Assembly (NCBI GenBank): GCA_023052935.1
Contig: CM041293.1
Location: forward strand, 152,581,474 to 152,645,473
Reading direction: 5' to 3'
Source: Piezodorus guildinii
Taxonomy: Eukaryota > Arthropoda > Insecta > Hemiptera > Pentatomidae
DNA length: 64,000 nucleotides
Part shown: positions 34,960 through 46,391 of the stretch, in pieces
Position numbering within the stretch: the first letter of the stretch is position 1
Layout: every line of letters starts with the position of its first letter
Translations under genes and position numbers: made by a program
The notes under the pieces: model-generated
The model's database searches: none
Seen by the model: the letters and a program-made list of their open reading frames with translations, nothing else
Told to the model about the DNA's origin: nothing

Positions 34960-35238
34960 TATTTTATTTAATGTCCCTTTTCGCTGCTGTGGCTATTCGG
35001 ACGAAGCTATAGTGGGAGTCCTAAATTTTGCCTATCCAGGTTTAATTAGGATAGGGATCAATAACGAGTACCTGACATCACACAGGCTCGGGACAACCTT
35101 TTGACATTTCCTCCGAAAGACAACATAACTAAGGATTTTTTTACTGTCATTAAAAAATCCTAGGACCACCTGCGGGTTTGAACACGGGACGGACCTTATA
35201 GGCTGTTACGGGCATAGGAGGCTGTTATGCTACTTAAG
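34960..35238 (-). mobile_element. SINE-3, full-length copy
   Basis: Low end TTTATTTAATGTCCC (tail), body CTATAGTGGGAGTCCTAAATTTTGCC and ACCTGACATCACACAGGCTCGG, high end with the B box region CGGGTTTGAACACGGG. A GGCATAGGAGGCTGTTA segment is partly duplicated near the head (35,198-35,235). Confidence 0.85.
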
Positions 35239-35859
35239 TACAAATGTTTATCACAACTAGTAATGGTATATTTTATAATACACATGTTAAATGAAAAAAA
35301 TATAACAAAATTAAATGTATTTTATCTTTTAAAACTTATATATACCCTAATCATATGGACGTGGTGAAGTCCTGTCCATTGGGTGAGGAATTTTTAATAT
35401 ATGCTTATGCAGCCTATGTTCAAACCACTATATATCTGCTTATATTAAATGTATTTTAACGATTCTTACTTTGTTTTGTATGAAATTTAATTTTTTATCT
35501 GTTTAACGAAAGGAATGTTTTTATCAGCTTTATTTGTAGATTAAAAACGGTCATTATTAAAAAAAGTATGTATTAGTCATTGAGGAATCTTTACTCATTA
35601 CAAACCATGAATATTCTTATTTTTTGGAGTACCCGTTTTATTGAGGCTCCTATAAATCAAAGGAGGTTCTCCAGAACCACCTCTATCATACACGACTTTC
35701 TATTAATCACAGAGCGCTTTTTCTACCCACTGGACGACCATTGACACTGAACTATAAAAAAGAATTATACATATTTATGATTCTAATATTTATATCAATC
35801 GGTAACAATAAAGTTTCAAATACAATCAAATGTTTTATTCAAAGGACAAATAGCAATAC

Positions 35860-35865
<6 letters not shown>
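35239..35865. other. Unassigned AT-rich sequence
   Basis: No recognised gene or repeat. A 62-codon frame running into the microsatellite (35,741-35,929) is not credible as a gene. Confidence 0.45.

Positions 35866-35921
<56 letters not shown>
35866..35921. repeat. (AT)n microsatellite
   Basis: About 55 bases of pure AT dinucleotide. Confidence 0.97.
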
Positions 35922-36291
35922 CAATTTGATTAAGTTTCTACAATGTAAGTTCCCATGTATGTAGTATTTTACTTTTACTTACCTATATATGAAATATATA
36001 TTAAGGGAAAGTAATGAGATCGTTACAATTTACAATTTCTAGGATACAACGAAAATACGACGTTTTCGGGTCACCTTAGTTCAAATGACCGAGTCCCGCA
36101 AAAGATTTATAAAACTAAAGTATCGTATTGAAGGAGGGAATATACCTCAGATGTTACAGCAACTTTTTCATCAATCGTCAAACCAGAAGAACCACCTTAT
36201 ACCATACATTTCGTAATTTTTCGATTTTTTTTATTTTTTTTCGAAATATGTCAAACGATTTTGAATAAACTCACTTTCTTTATCGATGTAA

Positions 36292-36471
36292 CTTGATTTT
36301 ATTGTATTGATTATTGATTATTGATATCATTATTGTATATATATTGTATTGTAATATTATGCCGTGTAAATATTGTATGAATGTAGTATGTATGATATCT
36401 TTCAGCACTACTATTGATGTCCAAATTGGGACAGATTGTAATTATACTCAATAAAAATTGTTTAAACTGAA
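36292..36471 (+). mobile_element. Jockey-A-type 3' tail, extreme 5' truncation
   Basis: Only the last 180 bases of the 3' UTR: TGTATGAATGTAGTATG, CAGCACTACTATTGATGTCC, AGATTGTAAT and CAATAAAAATTG. It matches the tails at 22,330-22,410 and (minus) 40,466-40,560. It is flanked by an imperfect 10-base repeat ATCGATGTAA / ATCAATGTAA at 36,282 and 36,472, within Repeat A. Confidence 0.8.
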
Positions 36472-36630
36472 ATCAATGTAAAATATACCGTTATTTAAAA
36501 TCATGTAGGATTCATTCTGATTGCAATAGACTGACAGGACATTAATGCCGAAATTTTAAATTTTCTTCCTCCAATCAATTCGGTATATTCCAAAAAGTTA
36601 ACCATATCATTTTATAATTATTATTGAATA

Positions 36631-36869
36631 TCGGTGGCGGTCTGTGAAAAACTAGATATCTCGAGTTATATCAAAAATGAGTTAAATTCACGTATCGCTC
36701 CCTCAGACGTCGCGTTAAATTGGTTAAAGAAATTTCTTGCTGGAAGAAATTTCAGGTAAAAAGAAAGCTGTATGTTAATTACTCTATTTTGGGTAATAGT
36801 AAAACTTTAAGTCGCTCACCTGTAAAATGAAAGATTTTGACCTAACCACTTATTCACGACCGCCACAGA
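36631..36869. mobile_element. MITE with TA target duplication (copy 2)
   Basis: 239 bases, second copy of the family at 10,262. The terminal repeat starts TCGGTGGCGGTC on the left and ends GACCGCCACAGA on the right, flanked by TA at 36,629 and 36,870. Its insertion into Repeat A gives independent proof of the element boundaries. Confidence 0.88.
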
Positions 36870-37240
36870 TAAATAAGTTGATCGCTTTTGATAACTAACG
36901 AAAGGAGAAAAGGAAAAATATATTTTTAGGTAATTTTTTCCAAAACCCAAAAACATTATGTAGATATATAATATAACGTTAGAAAGCTGAAGAGTTTAGG
37001 AAATATATTATCTTGTTTACAAAGTACTAAAAGGTAATGTAAATTAAATAATAGAGCATAAACTTTTGTGATTATTTTACATAACAATTTGATATTGTTA
37101 TATTAATTAATATAAAACATATGTTTCCAACAAAACTGAAAATAATTCTTCAAAATATTTTCAACTCTATTTCATGGTTCTTAAATTATATTTATCAACC
37201 AAGATAAGTGAAAGTGGTGTGTAGCGCGCACCAGATTTTT

Positions 37241-38189
37241 ATTTTATACAATATCTACTTTGCTGTATTTGACCAGATATGACGAATCTGTTTACTTTAG
37301 TTTACTTTAGAAGCAATTTTAAAAGCATGGTTTCCCTTCAGTAGGATTAAATCTTCCAGCATTATTCGAAGTTTAGATAATCAATAACCATTGTCTTTTA
37401 GCCCCTTCAAGTTGTCACTACTTGACGTTAAGAGCTCAATTATAGACAATTCAACACAAGACTTGAACAAGATTGAGCACACAAGGAACTTGCACTGTGG
37501 ATTCTACATTAAGACTGATTCAATATGTTCATAACCCTCATTTATGTAGAGGTTGTTAGAGGCCTTAGCTTGAAGAGAATGTCTATTTAACGTTCTTAAC
37601 TAGCAATTTCGTATTTACATTACTATGGTAAATTGTTTATTTAAATCTTAATTTTAGTTATCTTAATAATGATTTCCCTTTTTGCACATTACTACTTATT
37701 TCTAGCTTTCGGTCTAGATAAGTAATTTTTTTTTCTTATAAAATATGTGAAAAACCGATTATGAATAATTATCAGATTCATCTTAACACCTACATGCAAA
37801 GAAAGTAAAAACCAAAATAACACTTACCTATTAATAATTGTATTAAAAATTATGTAATCATAATCAAGTTGAAATTTATTTAAATATCATCAATTAAAAC
37901 TATTTGTATAGGTGCTAGAAAAGATTTACTACAGTCAAATACCTAAAAGTTAATCTCCATTATAAATTTTCAACTCTTTCTTAGAATTAGTAAACTATTC
38001 TGTCTTTTTATAATGATATCAACAAAGAGTAATTTTTCTCCTTGTTTTGTAGGTAATTTTAGAGATGAAATTAGAGAGAATACATAACTGCAAAAAAAAA
38101 AAAAAAAAAAATCTTGTGTGTTTAACACACGATCTTTACTTGACATATTATTTTAAATCAGTTTTATAATTTTAAAGAAAGTTAGTATC
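37241..38189. other. Unassigned AT-rich sequence
   Basis: No recognised gene or repeat. A pure A run of about 19 bases at 38,093-38,111. Confidence 0.45.
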
Positions 38190-39005
38190 CTAGGCCCTCA
38201 ACACGGTGTAAACAGCTGATATCCCTATCCACCCAAGCAATGTCTTCTCTACTTACGCTGATGACACATGTGTGCTATCCGTGAATAATGATCCTATTAT
38301 AGCTTCCAAAATCTTCAGAGCCACGTATCAGCCATTGCAGATTGGTGTCACAATTAGAGAATTAAAATAAATCCCATCAAATCACCTTTACTCTACGACA
38401 TAAACCTACGACTTCCTTTCCCGTTGTTTCCTTTAATCATACCCCACTCATCTTTGTAGAAAGCCTTACATGGAATCCTCATACAAGACTTAAAAAAACC
38501 AGAAAATGATCGTAAACATTGATTATTAAACCACTTACTTGACAAACGACCAAAACTTCTCTTTACTTAAAAAACTCATTTACACAACCATTATCAGACC
38601 TATTTGGACTTTGACTATGGGGAATTCGACTAGACCATCGAATTCCTACCGCATCCAATCCTTGCAATCCAAAATCCTTCGACAAATCCTCGAACAAACT
38701 CATCCATAGAGACCTGAATATCCCACTATTGAAGAAATTTACCCAAAAAGATACACCTCGTTTCATTCTAAATTACCAACCCATACAAACCCGCTTGTCT
38801 GTATCCCCTCATCGACATTTATTTCCGATAATCTTCAAAAAGACGGTGGCCTCGAGACCTGCTGAACAAATAAACATTGAAGTGCTACCGCTGGGTAGAT
38901 TCTTCTCAAGAGTTTTTCAATCCAATTTTCTGTGAATAGCTCATTTACTTATTTTATTATATACAGTTGTAAATTTAAATAAAAAAAAAAATTAAAAAAA
39001 AAAAG
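38190..39005 (+). mobile_element. Jockey-B, degraded copy reaching further 5'
   Basis: Decayed reverse transcriptase reading with YADDTCVLSVNNDPIIAS (38,250-38,310, the active-site FADD box equivalent), then KINPIKSPLLYDI, SLTWNPHTRLKK, IRPIWTLTMGNST, RIQSLQSKILRQIL, the RWPRDLL-like end near 38,855 and a 3' UTR with an A-rich tail. Numerous frameshifts and small deletions. It begins near a LRPSTRCKQLI-like reading with no recognisable start. Confidence 0.75.
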
Positions 39006-40299
39006 TGAAAAAAGAAGGAAAGCTAACTCAATTTAGACCTAAAAGGGTAAACAGCAGATTACAGATAAACATCAACAACTACAAAAAGATTATCTTTTTT
39101 TTTATTATGTTAACATTAACAATATCGACATGCAGAGAGGTATACTATGAAAGTAGGATTACATAGGCCCAATGTAAGCCAACAACCTAAGAATCCAGTA
39201 TCTTTAGCGATATCTCGGCTCACAGATTAAACCCTCCTTTTACTGGGCCCTCCTGGTATTTTATGAGAAAAATACGTGTCCTGGTTCAGATATTTCTGCA
39301 AGCCTTCCTTAAAAATCAGCCGATTTCCTACCAAAACTGGTTGTCAGTTTCCGATTTTAAATTATGGCTGGCAGATCGCCCTATCCCGCAAAGAGGAAAA
39401 CCCTTTTTTTCCCGACAAATTCACCCCCTCGAGGTGGAGAAATGGGATTTGCGAGGGAGATAGGGTATTTGAATTCACGCAGGGTGCACAAAACAGTCAC
39501 GCGTCAAGTATTTGTTACTTCCTCGAGCCGAGTGTCAGAAATAAATATAAAAGGGAAGGGGGAAAAATTGAATTGTTACCACGGCATAGCTGTAGGGAAA
39601 ATAAATAAATATTTATTATATAAGTAACAATAGCTTATGGTATGGTTTAAACTAATTTGAAAACTATAGTAAAACAAGATTATGTAGATACATTAAAACA
39701 ATACCATATATACATTAATACAACATAAAACGAAATTATATGAAGGTAAATTCAATTAATATTCATTATCTTCACTAAAATGGAATTTATTTATAAATGG
39801 AGACTTTAAAAAGGTTCAACATCTACTATTCACAATTTTACAGGAAAAACGTATTTATTCATTATTAGACCATTTTACATCATTATTTTAGGCAAGAAAC
39901 GCATTCTTTAGTAAAAATTAAGAAGGATAGAGAATATAAATACATGGTCGCCATAACATTCCTCATTACAACCTTACAAGCTACAATCGTCTTTATTACG
40001 TTAATTACAAAATATTTTCTTATTTATTTATTTCCTTATTCTGCCGCAGGGAAATGTCTTTTATCAATGGTTCATAACATTCTCTATTTTTCCAATAAAA
40101 ATCGAATATACAAAATACATTTTGTTTATTTATGGCACGATGATAAAAAAAAAAAAAGAAAAGAAAAAGAAAGTATGAATTATGAAGTTTGTTTTGAACT
40201 TCTTAAATACTCATTTGGATTCGGATGAATCCACATGAATCTCCCACTTGTGGAGGAAGAAGCCCAGTCTGGGGTCCCTTTAGCAGATGAAATGAAAAG
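39006..40299. other. Unassigned; contains a GC-richer 350-base patch
   Basis: 39,260-39,610 stands out as less AT-rich and has overlapping open frames of 66-110 codons in all three plus frames, none with a recognised motif. Overlapping frames in all phases suggest low stop density rather than a gene. 40,233-40,275 (CCCACTTGTGGAGG...CCCAGTCTGGGGT) resembles part of the Jockey-A 3' UTR near 22,131-22,170. Confidence 0.4.
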
Positions 40300-41660
40300 T
40301 AATTTTATTCTGGGACGAGTAGTCCCCTAAGAATAACAAGAAAAGTACAATATAAATAATAATTGTCAGGTCGTTTAAGACTTCAGTTTAACAATAAAAG
40401 ACAAGTTCTGTGACAATGAATAGTTATCATCTATTTTTTTTTTTTTTTTTTTCAACAACAATTTTTATTGAGAAAATTTTACAATCTGTCCCAATTTGGA
40501 CATTAATAGTAGTGCTGAAAGATATCATACATACTACATTCATACAATATTTACACAACATAAAATTACAATAAAATATATACACAATAATGAATCAATA
40601 CAAAAGTCAATAATTCACTTATACCTATATACACATACACACACTCATACATACATCACATTGAGTGGAGAATCTAGCCAGTGCTAGAACTCCAATATAT
40701 TTACAAAAGGTCGCGGGGCCACTGCCGTTTCAACCTTCCAGGTGGGTTGTATGGATGAGTGGAGCTGGATAGGGATTGAGCTAAAGGATTAGGATGATGA
40801 ATGAGGTTCTGGTGGAATTTGGAAAATTTGGATGGAATTAGGTCTGAAATAAATGGAACATTAAGGTCGTGGTGCAAGGTATAATTGGAGACATAATAAG
40901 GAGCATTTACTATTGTACGGAGGACTTTGGATTGAAAGGATTGAATGCGTTTGATGTTAGAACGTTTAGCTGTCCCCCACAGTTCAAGTCCGTAGGTCCA
41001 GATGGGCTTCAGTATTGTAGATTAATAATTTGTTGTCAACTGTAAGTTCAGATTTTCTGTTGAGTAGTCGGTATAACTGTCCGAATCGTCGGTTGAGTTC
41101 TTGTCTTTTAAGTCTTGTATGTGGGTTCCAAGTCAATCTTTTGTCTAACAGTAAGCCAAGATACCGGACTGTATCTGAGAGAGGAATCGGTAATGAGTTG
41201 AAATAAACTGGCGGACAGGATTTTCGTCTAAGAGTAAAGGTTATGTGTTTACATTTGGCTTCGTTCACCTTTACACGCCAGTTATTACACCAGTGTTCAG
41301 TTATCATCTATAGCTTTTAAATATTACATATGTTGGGAAGATTGATAGTTTAGGAGATGGAGAAATAGTTGGTGTTTTAAAGTAGATAATGATTAGGATT
41401 TACGGATGGATACAGGTAAGGAATTCCAAAATAGGGTAGTACGAATAATAAAGGATTTTTTTAAGAAATCAGATCTGTGAAAAAGTATATACAAGTTTAT
41501 AGGTTGGAATCTAGTGTTTACTGAATGGACAGAGGAACAAGTTGTCAGCATATCAAGAATATAAGGAGGTTTTTTTGTATTGAAAAATCGGAAGAGACAG
41601 ACACCAAGGAGGTACTGCCGACGGAAAGAGGGATAGAGCCAATTCAACTCGGTATACTTT
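40300..41660 (-). mobile_element. CR1-like LINE 3' end, split by Jockey-A
   Basis: The minus strand 41,647-41,393 encodes NWLYPSFRRQYLLGVCLFRF and FLKKSFIIRTTLFWNSLPVS followed by IRKS, the family C-terminus. The 3' UTR resumes beyond the insert and ends with the hairpin GGGAC/GTCCC at 40,312-40,326 and AGAATAAAATTAC. The interruption is the Jockey-A copy at 40,435-41,298. Confidence 0.78.
40435..41298 (-). mobile_element. Jockey-A, 5'-truncated copy with TSD
   Basis: T-run at the low end, 3' UTR, then minus-strand coding for WRVKVNEAKCKHITFTLRRK, RYLGLLLDKRLTWNPHTRLK and, after a small deletion near 41,015, LDLRTWTV... to RLKRQWPRDL. Flanked by the perfect 13-bp duplication AGTTATCATCTAT (40,422-40,434 and 41,299-41,311). 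Nested in a CR1-like element, hence younger than it. It preserves CCATTTATTTCAG where the full-length element lost a base. Confidence 0.93.
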
Positions 41661-41799
41661 CAAGAAACATGGGAGCGTCTGGTTCCACATGTGAATCTAA
41701 AGATAGTATATAAAGTATATATCTAAGTTTGTTTGTATGAAGTGTATTTATTTCCCAACTTGTATTTATCTCTACTACAGGTTGTTGTTTTGATTTTTT

Positions 41800-42176
41800 A
41801 GTTGTTTTTTTTTTAATTGTTATTTTCGAGGATTTCTAGAAAAGAGGAAATCATTTTATGCCGGCTCCGTAGGAGACATTTTCACTTTACCCACGGGCAC
41901 TTTTTGAGAAATCTGCATGCACCAACCTGCGAATATTACGAAAATGTTCCAAAAACCATTCAGCATCTATTATTAGAGTGTCCCCTTTTCGAAACATCAA
42001 GACATAAAATTAAACTGACGGGAACCCCCAAAGATATATTGAATGAGGACAAGGTGAAAAAGTTACTGAATTATTTAAAAGAAATTAAGTATTACAACCA
42101 AATATAGAAAACCACAGTTGCCAATGACCCTGTAGGGTAGAGGCAAATAACAAAATAAAAAAAAAATAATAAAAAA
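41800..42176 (+). mobile_element. I/LOA-like LINE 3' end
   Basis: Open frame 41,817-42,107 encodes SRKEEIILCRLRRRHFHFTH, then APTCEYYENVPKTIQHLLLE followed by CPLFE and ends KEIKYYNQI. This is the post-RNase-H zinc-knuckle tail; the second Cys of CEYC is Y here. The 3' UTR has GCCAATGACCCTGTAGGGTAGAGGC and an A-rich tail. Better preserved than the fragments at 13.9 and 29.4 kb. Confidence 0.75.
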
Positions 42177-42181
42177 AATTA

Positions 42182-42352
42182 TTTTTTTTTTGTATTTATT
42201 TGAATTTATTTACTTCCGATTTTATGTAATTTGACTTTATCATTATTTTCTGTATATATTGTATGAATGTGTATCACATCACTATTAGTACTGTTCATTA
42301 TGAAACAAATTGTAATATTTCTCAATACATAAATAAAATTAAAAAAAAAAGT
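42182..42352 (+). mobile_element. Jockey-A-type 3' tail
   Basis: About 170 bases matching the last part of the Jockey-A 3' UTR: TTTGACTTTATC, TATATTGTATGAATGTG, ATTATGAAACAAATTGTAAT and AATAAAATT plus A-run. It directly follows the tail of the I/LOA-like fragment. Confidence 0.75.
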
Positions 42353-42701
42353 AATAAATGCCTAGTTTCACGGCACATAGTGTTAAGTGTATGGGGAGTG
42401 TGCCTCTAGCGGACAGTAATGCAGGCGGACTTTCAGCCCATGTCACGTGATCCTGAAGTACGTTTATTTGTTCTTGGCCGCGTTGATCTAATTTTTCGTC
42501 TAGTGTTTTTGTCGATAACTTTAATACTTTTTCAATTATAAATTTTTCTTTCCTTAGATAAACTATTCTATTTTATAATAATGCAATTAATTTTCACCAA
42601 TTGTGTATGATTTTTTTTTAAAATTTCAAGTAAATTATCTATAATCTACTTGGGGTTATGCCCGAACTCCATTGGTGACTTATATTTTTATTGCAGTGTG
42701 T

Positions 42702-42955
42702 ATGCCAAGAAATCGTCCAAGGACCACCGCTATGGTGGCATGGAGCGAAGAAAGCCTTCAATCTGCTAAAACTGCGATTGAAGGAGCGTCTTCTATAAGG
42801 AAAGCCGCGAAACAATATAACATACCATTTACTATTTATTAACAAGAATTAACAAATAATAACATGAGCAGGCCAATGCTAGGCCGCAAGTTGCTGGGTA
42901 TCCTGAGCGGCATTACCCGAACTCAGGGGCAATGCCGCGCAAACATGTTTTAGAA
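42702..42955 (+). pseudogene. pogo/Tigger-like transposase N-terminus (psq-type HTH)
   Basis: From the ATG at 42,702 the frame reads MPRNRPRTTAMVAWSEESLQ, AKTAIEGASSIRKAAKQYNI, PFTIY, stop at 42,840. This matches the pipsqueak-type helix-turn-helix (W-x-E-E-x-L-x-x-A...G-x-S-I-R-x-A-A-x-x-Y-x-I-P) that opens pogo/Tigger-family transposases and related domesticated proteins. Past the stop, NNNMSRPMLGRK fits the next segment, then similarity fades. A polypyrimidine tract and TTGCAG lie just before the ATG, so it may have been a 3' splice site or a coincidence. Catalytic DDE region absent. The segment 42,360-42,700 upstream shows no other motif. Confidence 0.65.
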
Positions 42956-42974
42956 AAAAATATTCTCCTAGAAG

Positions 42975-43160
42975 TAATTTGATTATTAATTTCTTTATTG
43001 AGTTATATTACAATTTGTTACAAAATGAACAATAATAATATTGATAAGAGACCACATTCATACTATATATACAGAAAATAATAATAATGGTCAAATTACA
43101 TAAAATAGAACATAAATAAATTCATATATATACAATAAATTAATAATAATAAATAAAAAA
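42975..43160 (-). mobile_element. Jockey-A-type 3' tail
   Basis: Minus-strand copy of the 3' UTR end: TTCTTTATTGAGTTATATTACAATTTG, then AATAATATTGATAAGAGACC and CATTCATACTATATATAC. No coding part. Confidence 0.75.
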
Positions 43161-43667
43161 CAAAACAAATCGAAACAAAAACCTATTTTTAGCCTAGAAG
43201 TAATAGGTCAAATATTTAAGCTTTTGTTGTTAAATTGTTGATTACTCGATAATTAAAGAATTTGTCACATTTCATAATTTTTATTAATCATAAATAAATT
43301 AAAAAATAAGTATGCGACATTTTCCTCCCTATTCTATGTCAATTTAGGAAATGTATTTATATTATAAACCACGCATAAACAATATACAAGTATATACAGT
43401 GATAAATAAATAACGTTTAAGCTTTTATTTCAGTATTTTCATTTATTTAAATTTGTTTCCCTTATTAGTTAGATCAGATACGGTAACGTAGACGCATTTT
43501 AGTAGTAATATAACCTTATTAAATACTGTTAATGTGTAATAAAAGTCATAAAAGTTACCATAACGTCTTAATAAGCTTATGAACATGTGTTATTTGTAAT
43601 GACGGAGGTTACGAGATTCAGGGTTGGTACCATACAGTATCGTACAATTCATGGGATTATAATTATA
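43161..43667. other. Unassigned AT-rich sequence
   Basis: No recognised gene or repeat between a Jockey tail and the mariner. Confidence 0.45.
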
Positions 43668-44577
43668 TTGGGCTGATGCGAAATTAATGCAGGTTTCCTC
43701 TATTGCAATATCTTAATTCCAATTGTGTAAACAAAGCTAATCCTAACATTGATCATTATTATACCAAAACAAACCTTATCTAATACCCTCTCTTTCACCA
43801 TGAAGTTGTTTAGTAAAATCGTTTTGTTCAGTGTGTTCAAAGGTCTTGAATCGAAAATGTCAAAGTGCGATTTTCGTCAAATTTATTTTTACGAATTTAA
43901 ATTAGGGCGCAGCGCTGCGCAAACGGCTCGTAATATTAATGAAGTGTGGGGTCAGGGGGCTATTAATGAGTGCACGGTGCAGCGTTGGTTCCAGAAGTTT
44001 CGCAGAGGAGATTTCGACCTCGAAGACAAGGTAGGTCGGGGCCGTCATCTTGCTCTGGACAACGACCAGCTGAGGTCAAAAGTGGAAGAAGACCCAACCA
44101 AAACCACACGAGAAATGGCGGCGGAACTCGGTGTGAACCAATCCACAGTTGTACGCCACTTGGAAGCAATTGGTAAGGTAAAAAAGTTGGCCAAGTGGGT
44201 GCCAGTAGTAACGCCAGACCACACGTTGCACAACCAACGCTTCGACGTCTGCACGAGTTGGGCTACGAAGTTCTCTAACATCCGCCTTATTCACCTGACC
44301 TCTCTCCTACAGACTTCCACTTTTTCAGGCATCTGGACAACTTTTTGAGGGAGAAAAATTTTCAAAACCAGGACGACATTGAAAATTCTTTTCGTGATTT
44401 CATTGAGTCCAAGGATTCGGATTTTTTTTCTGGTGGAATAAGAAAGCTTGTTGAACGTTGGCAAAAGTGCATTGATTCAGATGGAAATTATTTTGATTAA
44501 ATATATATGGTTAAAGTAAAGATATGGCGTATTTACAATACTTACTAAAAACCTGCATTAATTTTGCATCAACCCAA
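43668..44577 (+). mobile_element. mariner element, internally deleted
   Basis: Terminal inverted repeats of about 30 bases start TTGGGYTGATGCRAAATTAA on each side and are flanked by TA (43,666 and 44,578). Length 910 bases against about 1.3 kb for intact members, so roughly 0.37 kb is missing inside the transposase. The terminal sequence and encoded protein point to the cecropia-like DD34D mariners related to the SETMAR/Hsmar1 lineage. It cannot move itself, but intact ends could be used by a related transposase. Confidence 0.93.
43857..44500 (+). pseudogene. mariner transposase, internal deletion
   Basis: The N-terminal half (from ATG 43,857) is intact: MSKCDFRQIYFYEFKLGRSA, AAQTARNINEVWG, TVQRWFQKFRRGDFDLED, the GRGR linker between the two helix-turn-helix domains, and STVVRHLEAIGKVKKLAKWV. 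The deletion then joins this out of frame, at about 44,205, to the late part NARPH...ELGYEVL, stop, HPPYSPDLSPTDFHFFRHLD and RWQKCIDSDGNYFD, stop at 44,500. The segment with the first catalytic Asp is lost. The third Asp (TDFHFF) is still visible. A 199-codon frame 43,749-44,348 runs through the break. Confidence 0.9.
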
Positions 44578-44807
44578 TATCATAAGGATTTTTTTCCCCA
44601 TATTATCTGCTAGATTTTAGAAACAATATAACGGTCCAAATCTAAATCAGTTGTTACAATAAATGGAGACTTGTTATTAATCCATCAACTAATATTTGTA
44701 TTTAATATTTCTATTTTAAAGATTATTTCATGAGAACCTAATTCACTTTAAAATAAATGTGAATTTCATGGAAACTAAATTTAACTTTTTATATGTATTT
44801 AAAATAG

Positions 44808-45086
44808 TTCACATGAAAAATAAAGATACTATGACTAATCGGACGATGCTACAGTGGGAGTCCTAATTTTTGCCTATCCAGGTTTTATTAGGTTAGGGAT
44901 CTTTAACGAGTATCTAACATCGCACAGGCTCGGGACCACCTTTCAACGTCCCCTCCGAAAGACGGCATAACTATGGATTTTTTTATTGCCATTAAAAGAT
45001 CCTAGGACCACCTGCGGGTTTGAGCCCGTGACCTTTGGCGTAGGAGGCTATTATGCTAGCCACCCAGCAACAAGTGATACCAGAGG
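44808..45086 (-). mobile_element. SINE-3, full-length copy
   Basis: Body ACGATGCTACAGTGGGAGTCC, CTAACATCGCACAGGCTCGGG, TTAAAAGATCCTAGG, head at the high end with CGGGTTTGAGCCCGTGACC (B box) and GCTAGCCACCCAGCAACAAG (A box region). Close to the copy at 15.2 kb. Confidence 0.87.
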
Positions 45087-45130
45087 AGCCGAGGTTATTT
45101 CTGTGTTGTTTTTTTGTTTTTGTATTATAC

Positions 45131-45197
45131 ATATATATATATATATATATATATATCCATGAAAGTTATTTAATTATAATAGTTTAAAAAATAAATG

Positions 45198-45228
<31 letters not shown>
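45131..45228. repeat. Two (TA)n microsatellites
   Basis: AT runs at about 45,131-45,157 and 45,203-45,228 separated by 45 bases. Confidence 0.95.
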
Positions 45229-46379
45229 ATGGGCGTGTGTGTATTGTTGATTAGTTCTTGATTGATGATAAATCATGTTATCTACAGGTCTTGATATTCA
45301 GTCAATAAATAGGCAATTTTATTTATGCTACGGTTCGAGAATTAATTGTTCTCATATTCATGCCCAAACAGTACAGTTGAACAATTAATTATAAAATAAT
45401 AAAAGGGAAATAAAACATGTTGATGTAATGTAAAAATCATCATCGAATGAACAACAACACTCATTTACTCGGACGATTCCAGGACGGAAAGAGAGCCAGC
45501 TGGAGTTTGTTAGGAAAGACCATTTATCAAAGAAAGCAGCTGAGTACTAAATAAGACACATGAGGCCACTCTGATTAATTAAGATAAATCGTTCTAGGGG
45601 ACAGCATCTTGATATAAGTATAATCATCCACAATAAACACCTATGTTTATTCATGGTGCTAAAATAAATAGTTTATTCATTATATATCCTTCTGGTGTAA
45701 ACAGAGTTCATTTTGTTTCGATCAGAGCGTTATTCGTATTTTTTGGTTATTACTATTTTCAATAAAGAGACTCTGTAATCGAAAAAAAAAATTACTCCCT
45801 CTTAAAAATCGAGGGCTTACGTTCTAACATACGAAGAACAAAGAGAAAAAAATCCGTTTGTCCGTTGTTCCCAGTGTGCGGTACAGGGGTTAAAAGAAGG
45901 AAAAAACACAAATATGTAAACTTTTTTTTAAAACAGATCAACTCGGTTTTAATAGACAACATCCAAAACTATAATTCTACCACAGCATTAGTCAAATTAT
46001 TTTTAGAAGTTGGCAATATTGGTTTACAAAGTTTATATATTTTTCATTATTGAAGAGGCGCATACATTTACAAATCGCTAAATTAACTCTAGAGGTAGAT
46101 TGCAATGTATATTCGATAACGAGTTTGGAAGTATAATGTCTTACCTGTCACAGCAATGTCCATTGTTAAATAAAAACAAAAAGACTTTGAGCTAAACACA
46201 CCTTGAACACAATAAATAGCCATATAATAAAAATAATCCCACTGCAGGTTATTAGGCACTTGTGCGAACACATGTGCTTCACTCATTTACTATTTATTTG
46301 TTAACACGATATGGCGGGAAATATTAGTATTAAGGGTTGTGCCAACTAATAATAAAAAGGTGAAGCACTAGAAAATTCC
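45229..46379. other. Unassigned AT-rich sequence
   Basis: No recognised gene or repeat. Short frames at 45,865-46,053 (plus) and 46,089-46,286 (minus) lack motifs. Confidence 0.45.
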
Positions 46380-46391
46380 AAACTTTTGTCC

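Larger units (their letters stand above)
35968..37240 (+). repeat. Repeat A, complete copy split by two insertions
   Basis: Starts TTTTACTTTTACTTACC and ends GATAAGTGAAAGTGGTGTG then GCGCGCACCAGATTTTT. Between them the standard order of blocks is kept, but interrupted at 36,292-36,471 by a Jockey tail and at 36,631-36,869 by a MITE. Removing both leaves about 850 bases, the same as the uninterrupted copy at 60,940. So Repeat A is older than both insertions. Confidence 0.8.

Noticed and set aside
43963..44294. Several frames on both strands inside the mariner
   Set aside because: Shadows of the transposase reading frame.
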